Below are positions 46,239-55,330 of a stretch of 64,000 nt of DNA, piece by piece. A model generated the notes under the pieces. The model made no database searches. It was not told the DNA's origin and was given only the letters and a program-made list of their open reading frames with translations. Numbering within the stretch: position 1 is the stretch's first letter; every line of letters begins with the position of its first letter. This DNA comes from Pseudomonas silesiensis (GTDB lineage Bacteria > Pseudomonadota > Gammaproteobacteria > Pseudomonadales > Pseudomonadaceae): the NCBI RefSeq assembly GCF_001661075.1, contig NZ_CP014870.1, positions 6,229,501 to 6,293,500 of the forward strand, in the 5' to 3' direction. Both the position numbers and the translations under genes were made by a program.

Positions 46239-48668
46239 ATGTCCCGCTCGCTAGACACCTTGTTGCGCCCCGGTTTGCTGGCCGTCGCCATTGCCCTCTG
46301 CACCCCGCTGGCCTGCGGTCAACTGATCGCCGCCGAACAGGCGTCCAGCGTTCGCGCCTACAACCTGCCGGCCGCGCCCCTGGCCAGCACGCTTAATCAG
46401 ATCGCCAGCCAGGCGGGCCTGGCGCTGTCGCTGAATCCATCCCTGGCGGCAGGCAAAACCTCGGCCCCGGTCCAAGGCCAGTTCGATGCCGCCGGCGCGC
46501 TGCGCGAAGCCCTGCGCGGCACCGGCCTGCAACTGGAACAGAGCAGCGCTGGCACCTACAGCCTGGTGGCCGTGCCCGAGGGTGTGATGGCGCTGCCGGA
46601 AACCGCCGTCATCGGCGTGGAAAACACTGAAAGCGCCTGGGGTCCGGTGGAAGGCTACCTGGCCACCCGCACCGCCGCCGGCACCAAGACCGACACCGCG
46701 CTGGTCGAAGCCCCGCGCTCGATTTCGGTCGCCACCCGGCAGCAGATGGACGACCGTAAAGTGCAAAATATCGATGACGCCGTGCGCTACATGCCCGGTA
46801 TCACCGCCAGCAGCTACGGCAGCGACACCCGCGCCGACTGGCTGCGGGTGCGCGGTTTCGAACCGACGCAATTCCTTGACGGCCTGCCGCTGCCCAAAGG
46901 CGTGTACGCCAACCCGAAACAGGAAACCTGGAACCTGGACCGCCTCGCCCTGCTGCGCGGCCCGGCTTCATCGGTGTACGGCCAGACCCCGCCAGGCGGC
47001 TTGCTGGACATGGTCAGCCGCCGCCCCAGCGCCGAGTCGAGCAGTGAAATCCAGGTGCAATACGGCAGCGACAACCATCGCCAGATCAACTTCGCCAGTA
47101 CCGGCAAGATCGACGAGGAAGGTCGGTTCCTCTACGGCCTGAGCGGTGTGATCCGCGACAGCGGCACCCAGATCGACCACGTCGCCAACAAGCGCTACAA
47201 CATTGCGCCGAGCCTGACCTGGAACATCGACGACGACACCCGACTCACCCTGCTCACGCAGTTCACCCGTGACGATACCGGGATCACCAGCCAGTTCCTG
47301 CCGGTGCAGGGCACGAAAATCCGTTCGCCACTGGGCAAGATTTCCCATCACAAAAACCTGGGCGACCCGGACTGGGAATATTACGACCGCACCTATTACG
47401 CACTGGGCTACGCCTTTGAACATCGCCTGAACGATGTCTGGCAGTTCAAGCAGAACCTGCGCTACACCAAGTCGGACCTGTCGTTCCAGGTCCTCACTCC
47501 CGGTGCCTATCCGTTCACCCAGGTCGACGCCGAAGGCAACGTCGACCGTTCGAGCACCAGTACCGACGAAGACATCAGCCAGTTCGCCGTGGATAACAAC
47601 TTCCAGGGCGACTTCGACACTGGCGACATTCGTCACACCTTGTTGATCGGCCTTGATCACCAACGCAGCAACACCAACTACACCTCGATCTTCGGTGACG
47701 GCCTGACTACCAACGTCAACAACCCGATCTACGGCCAGCCCATCGTTCGTCCTGCACGTTCAACGGCGTTCTACGACTACGATCAAAAAACCTACCAGAC
47801 CGGCCTGTACGTTCAGGACCAGATGGCTCTGGACCAATGGCGCCTGACCCTGGGCGGTCGCGAGGATTGGGTCCACACCGGTACCAAATTCTTCAACAAA
47901 GACGATGCCACCAACACCGAGCGGGACAAGAAATTCAGCGGCAATGCGGCAATCAGCTACGTGTTCGACATCGGCATCGTGCCCTACCTGTCCTACGCCG
48001 AATCGTTCCAACCAACCAGCAACGCCACCGCCTCGCCAACCGATTCGATCAAGCCGACCGAAGGCAAGCAATGGGAACTGGGTATCAAGTACCAACCGCC
48101 TGGCAGCAACACGCTATTGACCGCTGCGGTGTACGACCTGACCCAGAAAAACGTCTCCGTCACCACAATCAACTCGGACAACGTTTCGATCACCAGCCAG
48201 ACCGGTGAAGTGAAAGTCAAAGGCCTGGAACTGGAAGCCGTGTCCGACGTGACCGAAAACCTCAAGGTTATCGCCGCGTACACCCTGGCTAAATCCGAAG
48301 TACAAGATGGCACTTTCAAGGGCAATCGCCTGCAACTGATGCCGAATCAACAAGCGTCGCTGTGGACCGATTACACCTGGCACAACGGCGTGCTGGACGG
48401 CTTCGGCGTCGGCGGCGGTGTTCGCTACACCGGCAACACCTACGGGGACCAGGCCAACACCGAGCTGGGCAAGGCTGACGCCTACACGGTGTTCGACGCC
48501 GCTGTTCACTACGACCTCGGCCGCCTGAACAACAGCCTCAAAGGCGCGTCCCTGGCCCTGAACGCGACCAACCTCTTCGACAAGGACTACATCTCCACCT
48601 GCGACAGTTTTTATTGCTACTACGGCGATCAACGCAGTGTCGTCGCCAGTGCGACCTACAAGTGGTAA
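46239..48668 (+). CDS. TonB-dependent siderophore transducer
   Basis: An 809-residue outer-membrane receptor. Signal peptide in residues 1-32; STN signalling domain ~38-115 ('YNLPAAPLASTLNQIAS'); plug ~150-270 ('EAPRSISVATRQQMDD', 'DAVRYMPGITAS'); beta-barrel to the terminal 'ATYKW'. The STN domain marks it as a transducer that talks to the FecR-like protein. The plug and barrel look like the hydroxamate (FhuE/FpvA-like) siderophore group; the ligand cannot be named. Terminator follows at 48691. Confidence 0.92.
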   Translation: MSRSLDTLLRPGLLAVAIALCTPLACGQLIAAEQASSVRAYNLPAAPLASTLNQIASQAGLALSLNPSLAAGKTSAPVQGQFDAAGALREALRGTGLQLEQSSAGTYSLVAVPEGVMALPETAVIGVENTESAWGPVEGYLATRTAAGTKTDTALVEAPRSISVATRQQMDDRKVQNIDDAVRYMPGITASSYGSDTRADWLRVRGFEPTQFLDGLPLPKGVYANPKQETWNLDRLALLRGPASSVYGQTPPGGLLDMVSRRPSAESSSEIQVQYGSDNHRQINFASTGKIDEEGRFLYGLSGVIRDSGTQIDHVANKRYNIAPSLTWNIDDDTRLTLLTQFTRDDTGITSQFLPVQGTKIRSPLGKISHHKNLGDPDWEYYDRTYYALGYAFEHRLNDVWQFKQNLRYTKSDLSFQVLTPGAYPFTQVDAEGNVDRSSTSTDEDISQFAVDNNFQGDFDTGDIRHTLLIGLDHQRSNTNYTSIFGDGLTTNVNNPIYGQPIVRPARSTAFYDYDQKTYQTGLYVQDQMALDQWRLTLGGREDWVHTGTKFFNKDDATNTERDKKFSGNAAISYVFDIGIVPYLSYAESFQPTSNATASPTDSIKPTEGKQWELGIKYQPPGSNTLLTAAVYDLTQKNVSVTTINSDNVSITSQTGEVKVKGLELEAVSDVTENLKVIAAYTLAKSEVQDGTFKGNRLQLMPNQQASLWTDYTWHNGVLDGFGVGGGVRYTGNTYGDQANTELGKADAYTVFDAAVHYDLGRLNNSLKGASLALNATNLFDKDYISTCDSFYCYYGDQRSVVASATYKW

Positions 48669-48690
48669 TTGCTTGATCTGACACGTTCAA

Positions 48691-48727
48691 TACCCAGGCC
48701 GTCCTACGAGGACGGCTTGGGTATTTT
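48691..48727 (+). terminator. Terminator after the TonB receptor
   Basis: TACCCAGGCCGTCC and GGACGGCTTGGGTA pair around a 5-base loop and are followed by TTTT. Lies 22 bases after the receptor stop, before the PepSY gene, so the latter may depend on read-through. Confidence 0.8.
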
Positions 48728-48740
48728 CGAAGGCCATGAA

Positions 48741-49871
48741 ATGAAAAGTAAAACAATTCGCCGCTGGTCCTTCGTCCATACCTGGACCAGCCTGATCTGC
48801 ACCCTGTTCCTGCTGATGCTGGCACTGACCGGTCTGCCGCTGATCTTCCATCACGAGATCGACCACCTGTTGGGCGATGCTGCCGAGTTGAAGGCAATGC
48901 CGGCGGACACCCCGCAGCTGAATCTGCAGCAGTTGGTGCAGGCGGCAGAAAAACATCGTCCCGGCGAAGTCATGCAGTACTTCGGCTTCGAGGAAGATGA
49001 ACCCAACGCCGCGATCGCGATCATGGCGGCCACTGCCGGCACCGAGCCGAACTCGTCGCACACCTTCATGCTCGACGCCCGCACCGGCGAAGCGCTGGAA
49101 ATGCCATCGGCCAACGGCGGCTTCATGATGGTCATGCTGCGCCTGCACGTGGACATGTTCGCCGGCCTGCCGGGCAAGCTGTTGCTGGCGTTCATGGGGC
49201 TGCTGTTCGTGGTCGCGATCGTCTCCGGAGCCGTGCTGTATCTGCCGTTCATGCGACGCTTGAAATTCGCCACCGTACGCCAGGACAAATCCACCCGCCT
49301 GCGCTGGCTCGACCTGCACAACCTGATCGGCGTGGTGACGTTGACCTGGGCGTTGGTGGTTGGCGTGACCGGTGTCATCAGCGCCTGCGCCGACCTGCTG
49401 ATCGCCGCCTGGCGCAACGACAGCCTCAGCGCAATGATCGCGCCCTACCGCGACGCGCCAGCGCTGACGCAACTGGCGCCCGCCACCCGTCTGCTCGACA
49501 TCGCCAAAGACGTCGCGCCCGGCATGCAACCGGACTTCATCGCCTTCCCGGGAACGCGCTTTTCCAGCGAACACCATTACGCCGTGTTCATGAAAGGCAG
49601 CACGCACCTGACTTCGCATCTGCTGACGCCGGTGCTGATCGACGCCAGCACCCTGCAAGTCACCGCCGTGGCCGAACGGCCGTGGTACATGGACGCCATG
49701 GGCATGTCGCAGCCGCTGCACTTCGGTGACTACGGCGGCATGCCGATGAAAATCCTCTGGGCGACCCTGGATATACTGACCATCATCGTGCTCGGCAGTG
49801 GCGTCTATCTGTGGATAGTGCGGCGCAAGGTTGCAAAACCTGTCCTTGAAAACGCGCAGGCTCAAGCATGA
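48741..49871 (+). CDS. PepSY-type membrane protein (iron-uptake associated)
   Basis: A 376-residue inner-membrane protein with four transmembrane helices (about 18-40, 145-170, 195-225, 340-360) and a periplasmic PepSY-like region ('ATRLLDIAKDVAPGMQPDF'). Such PiuB/PepSY proteins follow ferric-siderophore receptors and are thought to reduce siderophore iron. ATG at 48741 chosen for the hydrophobic start 'MKSKTIRRWSFVHTWTSL'. Confidence 0.87.
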   Translation: MKSKTIRRWSFVHTWTSLICTLFLLMLALTGLPLIFHHEIDHLLGDAAELKAMPADTPQLNLQQLVQAAEKHRPGEVMQYFGFEEDEPNAAIAIMAATAGTEPNSSHTFMLDARTGEALEMPSANGGFMMVMLRLHVDMFAGLPGKLLLAFMGLLFVVAIVSGAVLYLPFMRRLKFATVRQDKSTRLRWLDLHNLIGVVTLTWALVVGVTGVISACADLLIAAWRNDSLSAMIAPYRDAPALTQLAPATRLLDIAKDVAPGMQPDFIAFPGTRFSSEHHYAVFMKGSTHLTSHLLTPVLIDASTLQVTAVAERPWYMDAMGMSQPLHFGDYGGMPMKILWATLDILTIIVLGSGVYLWIVRRKVAKPVLENAQAQA

Positions 49872-50047
49872 AGCCGCGGCAGTCGAACTTCTGGAAGGTC
49901 TTCGCCACGCCCACGGTGATAGCGCTGCTCAGTGCCGCGGGATTATTCGCCGCGCTGCTGGGAGACGGCCTGTGGGACGCCTTGAGCTGGCTGGGCCTGG
50001 GCGCCCCCGCAATCCTCGCCCTTCGCGGCTTGCTGCAACGCCCCTGA
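49868..50047 (+). CDS. Small membrane protein
   Basis: A 59-residue protein starting 'MKPRQSNFWKVFATPTVIAL' with two hydrophobic segments and ending 'LRGLLQRP'. It overlaps the PepSY gene by four bases (ATGA), so it is translated with it. Short membrane proteins of this kind commonly follow PepSY genes in pseudomonads; function unknown. Confidence 0.8.
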   Translation: MKPRQSNFWKVFATPTVIALLSAAGLFAALLGDGLWDALSWLGLGAPAILALRGLLQRP

Positions 50048-50074
50048 CGTTTTGGATGGTCATCACATCCCCCC

Positions 50075-50160
50075 TGTAGGAGCCGGCTTGCCGGCGAAGG
50101 GGCCCTCAAGCCTGGCACAAGATTCGAAGACGCCTTCGCCGGCAAGCCGGCGCCTACAGA
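50075..50160. repeat. Inverted REP pair
   Basis: GTAGGAGCCGGCTTGCCGGC and GCCGGCAAGCCGGCGCCTAC about 35 bases apart, between the small membrane gene and the GST gene. Confidence 0.85.
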
Positions 50161-50220
50161 GTTCGGTTCGCGAAAATTACGCGCTATGCTGCCGACACCG
50201 CCATCGACCGAGACGCCGCC

Positions 50221-50850
50221 ATGTCCGCCCCCAGCATGACCCTCTACCACAACCCCCTTTCCCCCTTCGTTCGCAAAGTCATGGTGCTGCTCCACGAAAC
50301 CGGTCAACAAAACCGCGTGGCGCTGCAAAACTGCGTGCTGACGCCCGTCGCCCCGGACCTTGCACTGCTCGATGACAACCCCTTGGGCAAAATCCCCGCC
50401 CTGCGCCTGGCCAACGGCAACGTCATCCATGACAGCCGGGTCATCCTCGATTACCTCGATCACCAGCACGTCGGCAACCCCCTGATCCCCCGCGACGGCT
50501 CGGCCCGCTGGCGCCGTATGACCCTGGCCTCCATCGCCGACGGCATCATGGACGCTGCCGTACTGACCCGCTATGAAGTGGCCCTGCGCGCGCCGGAAAA
50601 ACACTGGGACGAATGGCTGGACGGCCAACGCGACAAGATCCGCCGCGCCTTGGCGTTGCTGGAAAAAGACGCGATTGCGGAGCTGACCAGCCATTTCGAT
50701 GTGGCCGCGATCAGCGTGGCCTGTGCGTTGGGGTATCTGGATTTGCGCCACCCGGATGTGGACTGGCGTGAAGCGAATCCCAAGCTGGCGGGCTGGTATT
50801 TCGAAGTGAGCCAGCGGGCTTCGATGCTGGCGACAATGCCCAAGGTTTGA
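50221..50850 (+). CDS. Glutathione S-transferase family protein
   Basis: A 209-residue GST: N-terminal thioredoxin fold ('LYHNPLSPFVRKVMVLLHETG', 'NPLGKIPALRLANGNVIHDS' with the conserved cis-proline and Ser of the glutathione site) and helical C-terminal domain. Residue Ser near 'LSPF' could be the catalytic hydroxyl. Single gene with its own strong terminator. Substrate unknown. Confidence 0.88.
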   Translation: MSAPSMTLYHNPLSPFVRKVMVLLHETGQQNRVALQNCVLTPVAPDLALLDDNPLGKIPALRLANGNVIHDSRVILDYLDHQHVGNPLIPRDGSARWRRMTLASIADGIMDAAVLTRYEVALRAPEKHWDEWLDGQRDKIRRALALLEKDAIAELTSHFDVAAISVACALGYLDLRHPDVDWREANPKLAGWYFEVSQRASMLATMPKV

Positions 50851-50885
50851 AGCCCACAAGGGCGAATATATTGATGAGCGTAAAC

Positions 50886-50931
50886 AGCGGGACAGATTTG
50901 GAGGACCAATCAAATCTGTCCCGCTTTTTTA
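50886..50931 (+). terminator. Terminator-like hairpin after GST
   Basis: AGCGGGACAGATTTG and its exact complement (15 bp) around a 10-base loop, followed by TTTTTT. The stem word GGGACAGATTT recurs at 51769 and, inverted, at 60374, so it may belong to a dispersed repeat. Confidence 0.8.
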
Positions 50932-50975
50932 TGGCGGTCCTTTCCTGTAATTGTTTTTGTGCACGCCTCAACTCC

Positions 50976-51002
50976 CCTGTGGGAGCGAGCCTGCTCGCGA
51001 TA
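50976..51002. repeat. REP element
   Basis: Single REP GTGGGAGCGAGCCTGCTCGC at the edge of the accessory region. Confidence 0.8.
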
Positions 51003-51031
51003 GCAATATCACTATCGACCGCCTTCTTGAA

Positions 51032-51382
51032 TCACTCCCGAGTCTGCTTCATCCCCAGACAATCGATCGACCGATCAACCATGGCCTTGGCGATCTCCAG
51101 CAAATGCCAGACAGAAAACACCATGGCCCTGTCCGCGCCCTTAAGGTGGTCGCCGCATTGATAGGCAGTGACCGAGGCACAGCGCAGCAGGTCGGCGAGA
51201 TATAGTTGGGCGTCTTCGAAGCTCACGTCGTCGCTGACGTTGTAGAACCGCAGTTCATCGGGTGCCGAAGGCTGTTCTCCGGTGAGGTAGAAATCGATCG
51301 CACGATAAAGGGCGGAACGGTCTCTGGGCAGTTCGTCGTTTTCGGTTGAATTGGAAGGTGGATCGGGAACTGATCGTTTCAT
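51032..51382 (-). CDS. DUF6124/DUF3077-type small protein
   Basis: A 116-residue protein: polar N terminus, then 'FYNVSDDVSFEDAQLYLADL' and helical 'CASVTAYQCGDHLKG', ending in 'EIAKAMVDRSID'. The layout agrees with the DUF6124/DUF3077 group and with the protein at 352-660 ('FxVxxxxxxxxALxxASxLL ... VD'). Cytoplasmic, unknown function. AGGAG eight bases upstream of the ATG at 51382 marks the start. Its leader (51383-51600) repeats the architecture seen at the other locus. Confidence 0.75.
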   Translation of the reverse strand: MKRSVPDPPSNSTENDELPRDRSALYRAIDFYLTGEQPSAPDELRFYNVSDDVSFEDAQLYLADLLRCASVTAYQCGDHLKGADRAMVFSVWHLLEIAKAMVDRSIDCLGMKQTRE

Positions 51383-51600
51383 CTGTGTTGCTCCTATTGC
51401 TACGTGGGAGCCGACACTTCTCGCCTACTAAACGATGGGTGGCAGCTGTGCGCAGGTTAGTAGGCCGGTCAATAGGAAACCCGGTGCACCCGAAGATGCC
51501 CCACACACAGCCGCCATATTCAATACCCGGCAGCATTGCCGGGCATGAGCATGAAAACGCTATGCACCTATTGGTCCGGGCTACTAAACCCGATCACTGA
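51383..51600 (-). promoter_or_regulatory. Structured leader of the second DUF3077/DUF6124-type gene
   Basis: Read on the minus strand: hairpin with loop TTTAGTAG (51577-51592), stem arm GGCGGCTGTGTG (51504-51515), UUCG hairpin GCATC-TTCG-GGTGC (51486-51499), complement of the loop word CCTACTAA (51457-51464), second stem arm CGCACAGCTGCC (51441-51452), second loop copy TTTAGTAG (51425-51432). A second word behaves the same way: CCAATAGG (51567-51574), CCTATTG (51470-51476) and CAATAGG (51393-51399), the last running into the Shine-Dalgarno AGGAG. A hairpin CCCGGCA/TGCCGGG (51526-51543) is extra here. Confidence 0.65.
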
Positions 51601-52015
51601 TGAGCAGTGACGGACGAAGACTAGGCACGGAAATCTGTCGGCGCAAGCGTGCGGAACAATCTAGGAAACGTCCTGCAAAAGGAAGGGATTGGCCCTGTAG
51701 GAAGCCCGTTTTTCCTGTAGGAAAACTTACTTTTTGACGAGAGAAACTCCCTGTACGGACCAGAGACGGGACAGATTCATTTGCACCCAAAAAAGCTGTC
51801 CCTTTCTGCGAACTCAACTGACGCGAGGAGATCCACAGCTGGCGGCGCCGTATTTGAAGTGCGCCAGCGATGTTTGACGCTAGCGGCGATGCCCTGAGCC
51901 CAGATCTTCGCAGGCTGTACCTACCTCATCGCGAGCAGACTCGCTCCCACATTTATTCTTTGAAGTACGCACTCCTTCTGTTCACTTGAGATGCAGAGTA
52001 CAGAAAGGGCCAAAC
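51601..52015. other. Gap without a recognisable gene
   Basis: No convincing frame. Contains short repeats of CCTGTAGGAA (51691-51724), a GGGACAGATT word at 51769 with an inverted partner AGCTGTCCC near 51794, and a REP remnant at 51927-51951 (TCGCGAGCAGACTCGCTCCC). Confidence 0.5.
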
Positions 52016-52033
52016 CCTAACAGTTCTGATAGG
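52016..52033 (+). promoter_or_regulatory. Conserved leader palindrome of the Rhs genes, copy 1
   Basis: CCTAACAGTTCTGATAGG, followed by TAGGCAA, corresponds to the CTAGCAGTTCTGCTAG-TAGGCAA block in front of the other two Rhs genes, 68 to 85 bases before each start. Confidence 0.5.
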
Positions 52034-52101
52034 TAGGCAACGACTGAAAAACGAATGATGCTGAAGGCTCCGATTTCTCGACCGTGCACGGAGCCCGGAT
52101 A

Positions 52102-53187
52102 ATGCCTACCTCTACTCGCGACACCCTCTTGGGTCGCTACTACTACGACCCGCTCGATCGCCTGGTAGATTGTGCGCCATTCGATCAGGAACCTACCCAG
52201 CGCTATTACTGCAAGACACGCTTGGCCACTGAAATACAAGGCTCGGTGAAACGCACCATCGTGCAGCACGACGACCAGCTGTTGGCGCTGCAGCAGCATG
52301 AGGGCGACAAGACGGCCGCCTGGCTCCTGGCGACTGATCATCAACGCTCGGTATTGAATGCACTCGACGCGAACCAGCCTCACCCCCTTGTCTACACATC
52401 TTACGGCCATCGGCCGATGGAAAATGGTTTACTCAGCTTGCTCGGGTTTAATGGTGAACGGCCGGATCCTGTGACCGGGCATTATCATTTGGGAATTGGG
52501 TATCGGCAGTTCAACCCGGTGTTAATGCGGTTTAATAGTCCGGACAGTTGGAGTCCGTTTGGAAAGGGCGGGTTGAATGCTTATGCGTATTGTGCCGGAG
52601 ACCCTGTTAATTGGAATGATCCAACGGGTCATTTTTTAGTACGTGCGCGATTCTTTGACGAAATATTTGGCAACGTATATAAATTAATGAAGGGCTCCAG
52701 CAACGAACAATTTAGTAAAATTGTGTTAGCAAAAGAAGCGGACTTTGGCGGATTGAAAGGTTTGAAAATACTTGCCGAAAATCAGAATTCGCATCCCGAC
52801 GCAATCATTGCTCGCAACCTATCTGAATATAAAAAATTTAAATACTTTAACAACCCCCTTCCTATAGATGAAACAACAGGCATCGCCTACCTTCAGAAAG
52901 CTAACCGACACCTGCTAGATACATTAGACAATGTCAATACATATCAAGGACTACTGAAATCAAAAAGACACCTAAAACATCTTAATGACACTGAAATACG
53001 AAACTTACAGCAAGACCTGTTCACTCATAAAAATGAGTTAGCGAGAGTAGTTAAACACGTTTCATCCTTTCGCATTGAAGGCGTCAGCCGTTTAGCCGGA
53101 GACTTCAACAGAACAGACTTCGTTAAAACCGCGGCCAAAATCCGAGACTCACGATTGAGTTTGCCCGCCAGCACAACCTTACGGTGA
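52102..53187 (+). CDS. Short orphan Rhs-core protein 1
   Basis: A 361-residue protein. Residues 1-~176 are the last part of an Rhs/YD core, from 'RYYYDPLDRLVDCAP' to 'GGLNAYAYCAGDPVNWNDPTGH'. Residues ~177-361 are a different, AT-rich tip that I do not recognise ('FSKIVLAKEADFGGLKGLK', then helical, Lys-rich). No secretion signal, PAAR or long YD filament is present. Rhs tips are often toxins with an immunity gene behind; none is seen here, as the next gene is on the other strand. ATG at 52102 with GGAG eight bases upstream. Core identity to the other two copies is moderate. Confidence 0.75.
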   Translation: MPTSTRDTLLGRYYYDPLDRLVDCAPFDQEPTQRYYCKTRLATEIQGSVKRTIVQHDDQLLALQQHEGDKTAAWLLATDHQRSVLNALDANQPHPLVYTSYGHRPMENGLLSLLGFNGERPDPVTGHYHLGIGYRQFNPVLMRFNSPDSWSPFGKGGLNAYAYCAGDPVNWNDPTGHFLVRARFFDEIFGNVYKLMKGSSNEQFSKIVLAKEADFGGLKGLKILAENQNSHPDAIIARNLSEYKKFKYFNNPLPIDETTGIAYLQKANRHLLDTLDNVNTYQGLLKSKRHLKHLNDTEIRNLQQDLFTHKNELARVVKHVSSFRIEGVSRLAGDFNRTDFVKTAAKIRDSRLSLPASTTLR

Positions 53188-53264
53188 TGAGGGCAACATG
53201 GAGCTGTGCCCAACCTTCTCACCGCATGGCATGACCATAGACAGTACAATGGACTCAATGCCCC

Positions 53265-53771
53265 TCAACAATCCGGCTTATCCGCCGTAAACCGCCGAGC
53301 CGGATTCACCGCCGCCCCAAACTCACGCAACGCCTTTGCCCCAATCAGCAACGGATAATTAAAGCTGCTGCGGTCGGTCAGGTTGACCTCGACCGTGCGC
53401 TTGACATTGCCCAGGCACAGCTCCAGATCAACCACTGGCCGCTTGGTGGGTGCGACGTCTTCATCATCATCGTCGCCTTCTTCCGAGCGGGTCTTGATCT
53501 TGCTGATCCGCGCGACTTTGTGTTCGTAGACCTTGTTGCTCGCATCTTTGGTGCCGAGGCGGAAACGTACCCATTCGTCGCCGTCACGGGTGAAGGTTTC
53601 GATGTCCTTGGCCGACAGCGAGGCGGTCAGGGCGCCGGTGTCCATTTTGGCCTTGAGCACTTCGCCGCCGATTTCCGGCAAGGCGATGTATTCGTAGCGG
53701 CCGTACAGGGTCGGCTCGGCGGCCAGGATGGGCAGGGCCACCAGGGAGAGCAGTGCAAGGAGGGATTTCAC
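53265..53771 (-). CDS. Retropepsin-like (RimK-associated) peptidase
   Basis: A 168-residue protein with a signal-peptide-like start ('LLALLSLVALPILAAEP') and the DUF785/PF05618 domain, including 'KMDTGALTASLSA' (the D-T-G motif) and 'PLLIGAKALREFGAAVNP'. Family members are described as zinc or aspartic-type peptidases near RimK/RloA; the export signal suggests the periplasm. A short acidic insert 'EEGDDDDED' is present. GTG at 53771 chosen for AAGGAAG upstream. Chromosomal core gene, just left of the IS element. Confidence 0.85.
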   Translation of the reverse strand: MKSLLALLSLVALPILAAEPTLYGRYEYIALPEIGGEVLKAKMDTGALTASLSAKDIETFTRDGDEWVRFRLGTKDASNKVYEHKVARISKIKTRSEEGDDDDEDVAPTKRPVVDLELCLGNVKRTVEVNLTDRSSFNYPLLIGAKALREFGAAVNPARRFTADKPDC

Positions 53772-53824
53772 GTAATGGGCTTCCTTGAAGAGTGGGCAGC
53801 GGGATTTTAGACCGTTATCGATTA

Positions 53825-53854
53825 GATCGTTCCACGCTCTGCGTGGGAACGATC
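53825..53854. repeat. Dispersed palindromic repeat
   Basis: GATCGTTCCACGC / GCGTGGGAACGATC, a frequent pseudomonad repeat. A half copy (GCGCGTGGGAACGATC) lies at 55207-55222 on the other side of the IS element. Confidence 0.7.
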
Positions 53855-53901
53855 GGTAAGCAGCTGGACTTGCCCCTACCAAACCGGACACCAATTCCCC
53901 G

Positions 53902-54777
53902 TTAAATTGATGCTGCCGCTAAGCGCCTGAACTCCCTCGGAGAGCGATAGTTCAAGGCGCTGTGTGGATGCTGCTCGTTGTAGTGTTCGAAGGCAATTGC
54001 CAAATTACGCAGTGCGGTTTCCCGATCCGGTTTGGGCATGTGTGCCACATAGTCACGCTTGATCGTCTTCACGAAGCTCTCAGCCATGCCGTTGCTCTGC
54101 GGGCTGCGCACCGGTGTGGTCACCGGCTGCAAACCGATCTGCCGAGCAAACAGGCGTGTCTGTTCGGCGGTGTACGCCGAGCCGTTGTCGCTCAGCCATT
54201 GCACCGGCGTAGTGGGCAGTTGATCACCAAAACGCTTCTCCACGCTTTCCAGCATCAAGTCGCGGATATCATCGCCGCTGTACCCGGTCGGGCTCGCGAC
54301 CCAGCCGATGGCTTCGCGGTCGCAGCAGTCCAGGGCGAAGGTCACGCTCAGTTTGGCACCGTCCTCACAACGGAACTCAAAGCCATCCGAGCACCAACGT
54401 GTATCACTGGTCTTCACGGCAATACGGCCTTCGTGCCGACGCGGCACACCGGGCTGTTTGATCCGCCGCTCAAGCAGCAAGTTGTGATCACGCATGACCC
54501 GGTAAACCCGCTTCACGTTGATCGCCGGCAGCGACCGCTTTTCACGTGCACGACGCAGCAGTCCCCAGACGCGACGGTATCCATAGCTGGGCAGTTCGCT
54601 GACCTCTTGCTGGATTTCAGCGACCAGCTCTACATCGTTCACAGGCCTGCTTCGCCGCACTTTGGGCGATACCGATTGCTTGATTCGAACCGTTAATTGC
54701 GAGCGCGCCACACCGAGACATTCGCTGACCAGCTTCACTGGTCGTCCCCCGGCAACAAGGGTGAGTGCGCAATCCAT
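53902..54777 (-). CDS. IS3-family transposase OrfB
   Basis: A 291-residue DDE integrase domain. Catalytic residues appear as D in 'RWCSDGFEF', D in 'WLSDNGSAY' and E in '[15 protein letters not shown]'; ends '[17 protein letters not shown]'. IS2-group sequence. It overlaps OrfA by 43 bases; a -1 frameshift would make the OrfAB transposase. Frame appears intact, so the element may be active. Confidence 0.93.
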   Translation of the reverse strand: MDCALTLVAGGRPVKLVSECLGVARSQLTVRIKQSVSPKVRRSRPVNDVELVAEIQQEVSELPSYGYRRVWGLLRRAREKRSLPAINVKRVYRVMRDHNLLLERRIKQPGVPRRHEGRIAVKTSDTRWCSDGFEFRCEDGAKLSVTFALDCCDREAIGWVASPTGYSGDDIRDLMLESVEKRFGDQLPTTPVQWLSDNGSAYTAEQTRLFARQIGLQPVTTPVRSPQSNGMAESFVKTIKRDYVAHMPKPDRETALRNLAIAFEHYNEQHPHSALNYRSPREFRRLAAASI

Positions 54778-55127
54778 TTTCGCGACCGGGCGATCTCCAC
54801 GGCCTCTTTGAGGATTTCGGCTTCCATCGTTTTCTTGCCCAGCATCCGTTGCAGTTCACGGATCTGCTTAAGCGCATCGCTCAGCTCGGAGGCAGGCACC
54901 ACGGCTTCGCCAGCACTGACCGCCGACAGGCTGCCGTCCTGATACAACTTGCGCCACAGGAACAGTTGGTTGGCATTGATGCCGTTGCGCCGAGCGACGA
55001 CCGACACACTTTGTCCTGGCTCAAGGCTCTCGCGAACCATGGCCAGTTTTTGCTCCGGGCTCCAGCGGCGCCGCCGCTCCTGGCCCAAAAGCTCCCCACT
55101 CTTATCGTTGCTGTTAGTCATAAACAT
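54735..55127 (-). CDS. IS3-family transposase OrfA
   Basis: A 130-residue HTH_21/IS2-type OrfA: '[17 protein letters not shown]', '[19 protein letters not shown]' (helix-turn-helix), then a leucine-zipper-like segment and '[13 protein letters not shown]'. Binds the element ends. Confidence 0.92.
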   Translation of the reverse strand: MFMTNSNDKSGELLGQERRRRWSPEQKLAMVRESLEPGQSVSVVARRNGINANQLFLWRKLYQDGSLSAVSAGEAVVPASELSDALKQIRELQRMLGKKTMEAEILKEAVEIARSRKWIAHSPLLPGDDQ

Positions 55128-55330
55128 AACCGTTTGCCTATCCCTTATCGTAAGGGGGAAACGGTGTCCTGTCTTTCACGGGGCTCGTTCAGCAGCCTTC
55201 CACACGGCGCGTGGGAACGATCAGTGGAGGGAGGTTAGCGGTTCAAAGGTGAAACATTTGTCACCGTCGATTTGGCCTCTCGAACGAAGCTGCCTATCAT
55301 GGCGCGCCCAAACGTTTTCAAGAGTGCCCC

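Larger units (their letters stand above)
53884..55172 (-). mobile_element. IS3-family element, IS2-like
   Basis: Two overlapping transposase frames are bounded by imperfect inverted repeats: left CCGGACACCAATTCCCCGTT and right (complement) CAGGACACCGTTTCCCCCTT. Length ~1.29 kb fits the IS2 group. Exact ends and target duplication could not be fixed by eye. Confidence 0.8.

Noticed and set aside
52102..53187. Complete Rhs toxin with secretion system
   Set aside because: Only the last part of the core is present; no PAAR, VgrG, signal peptide or long YD repeat in the window.
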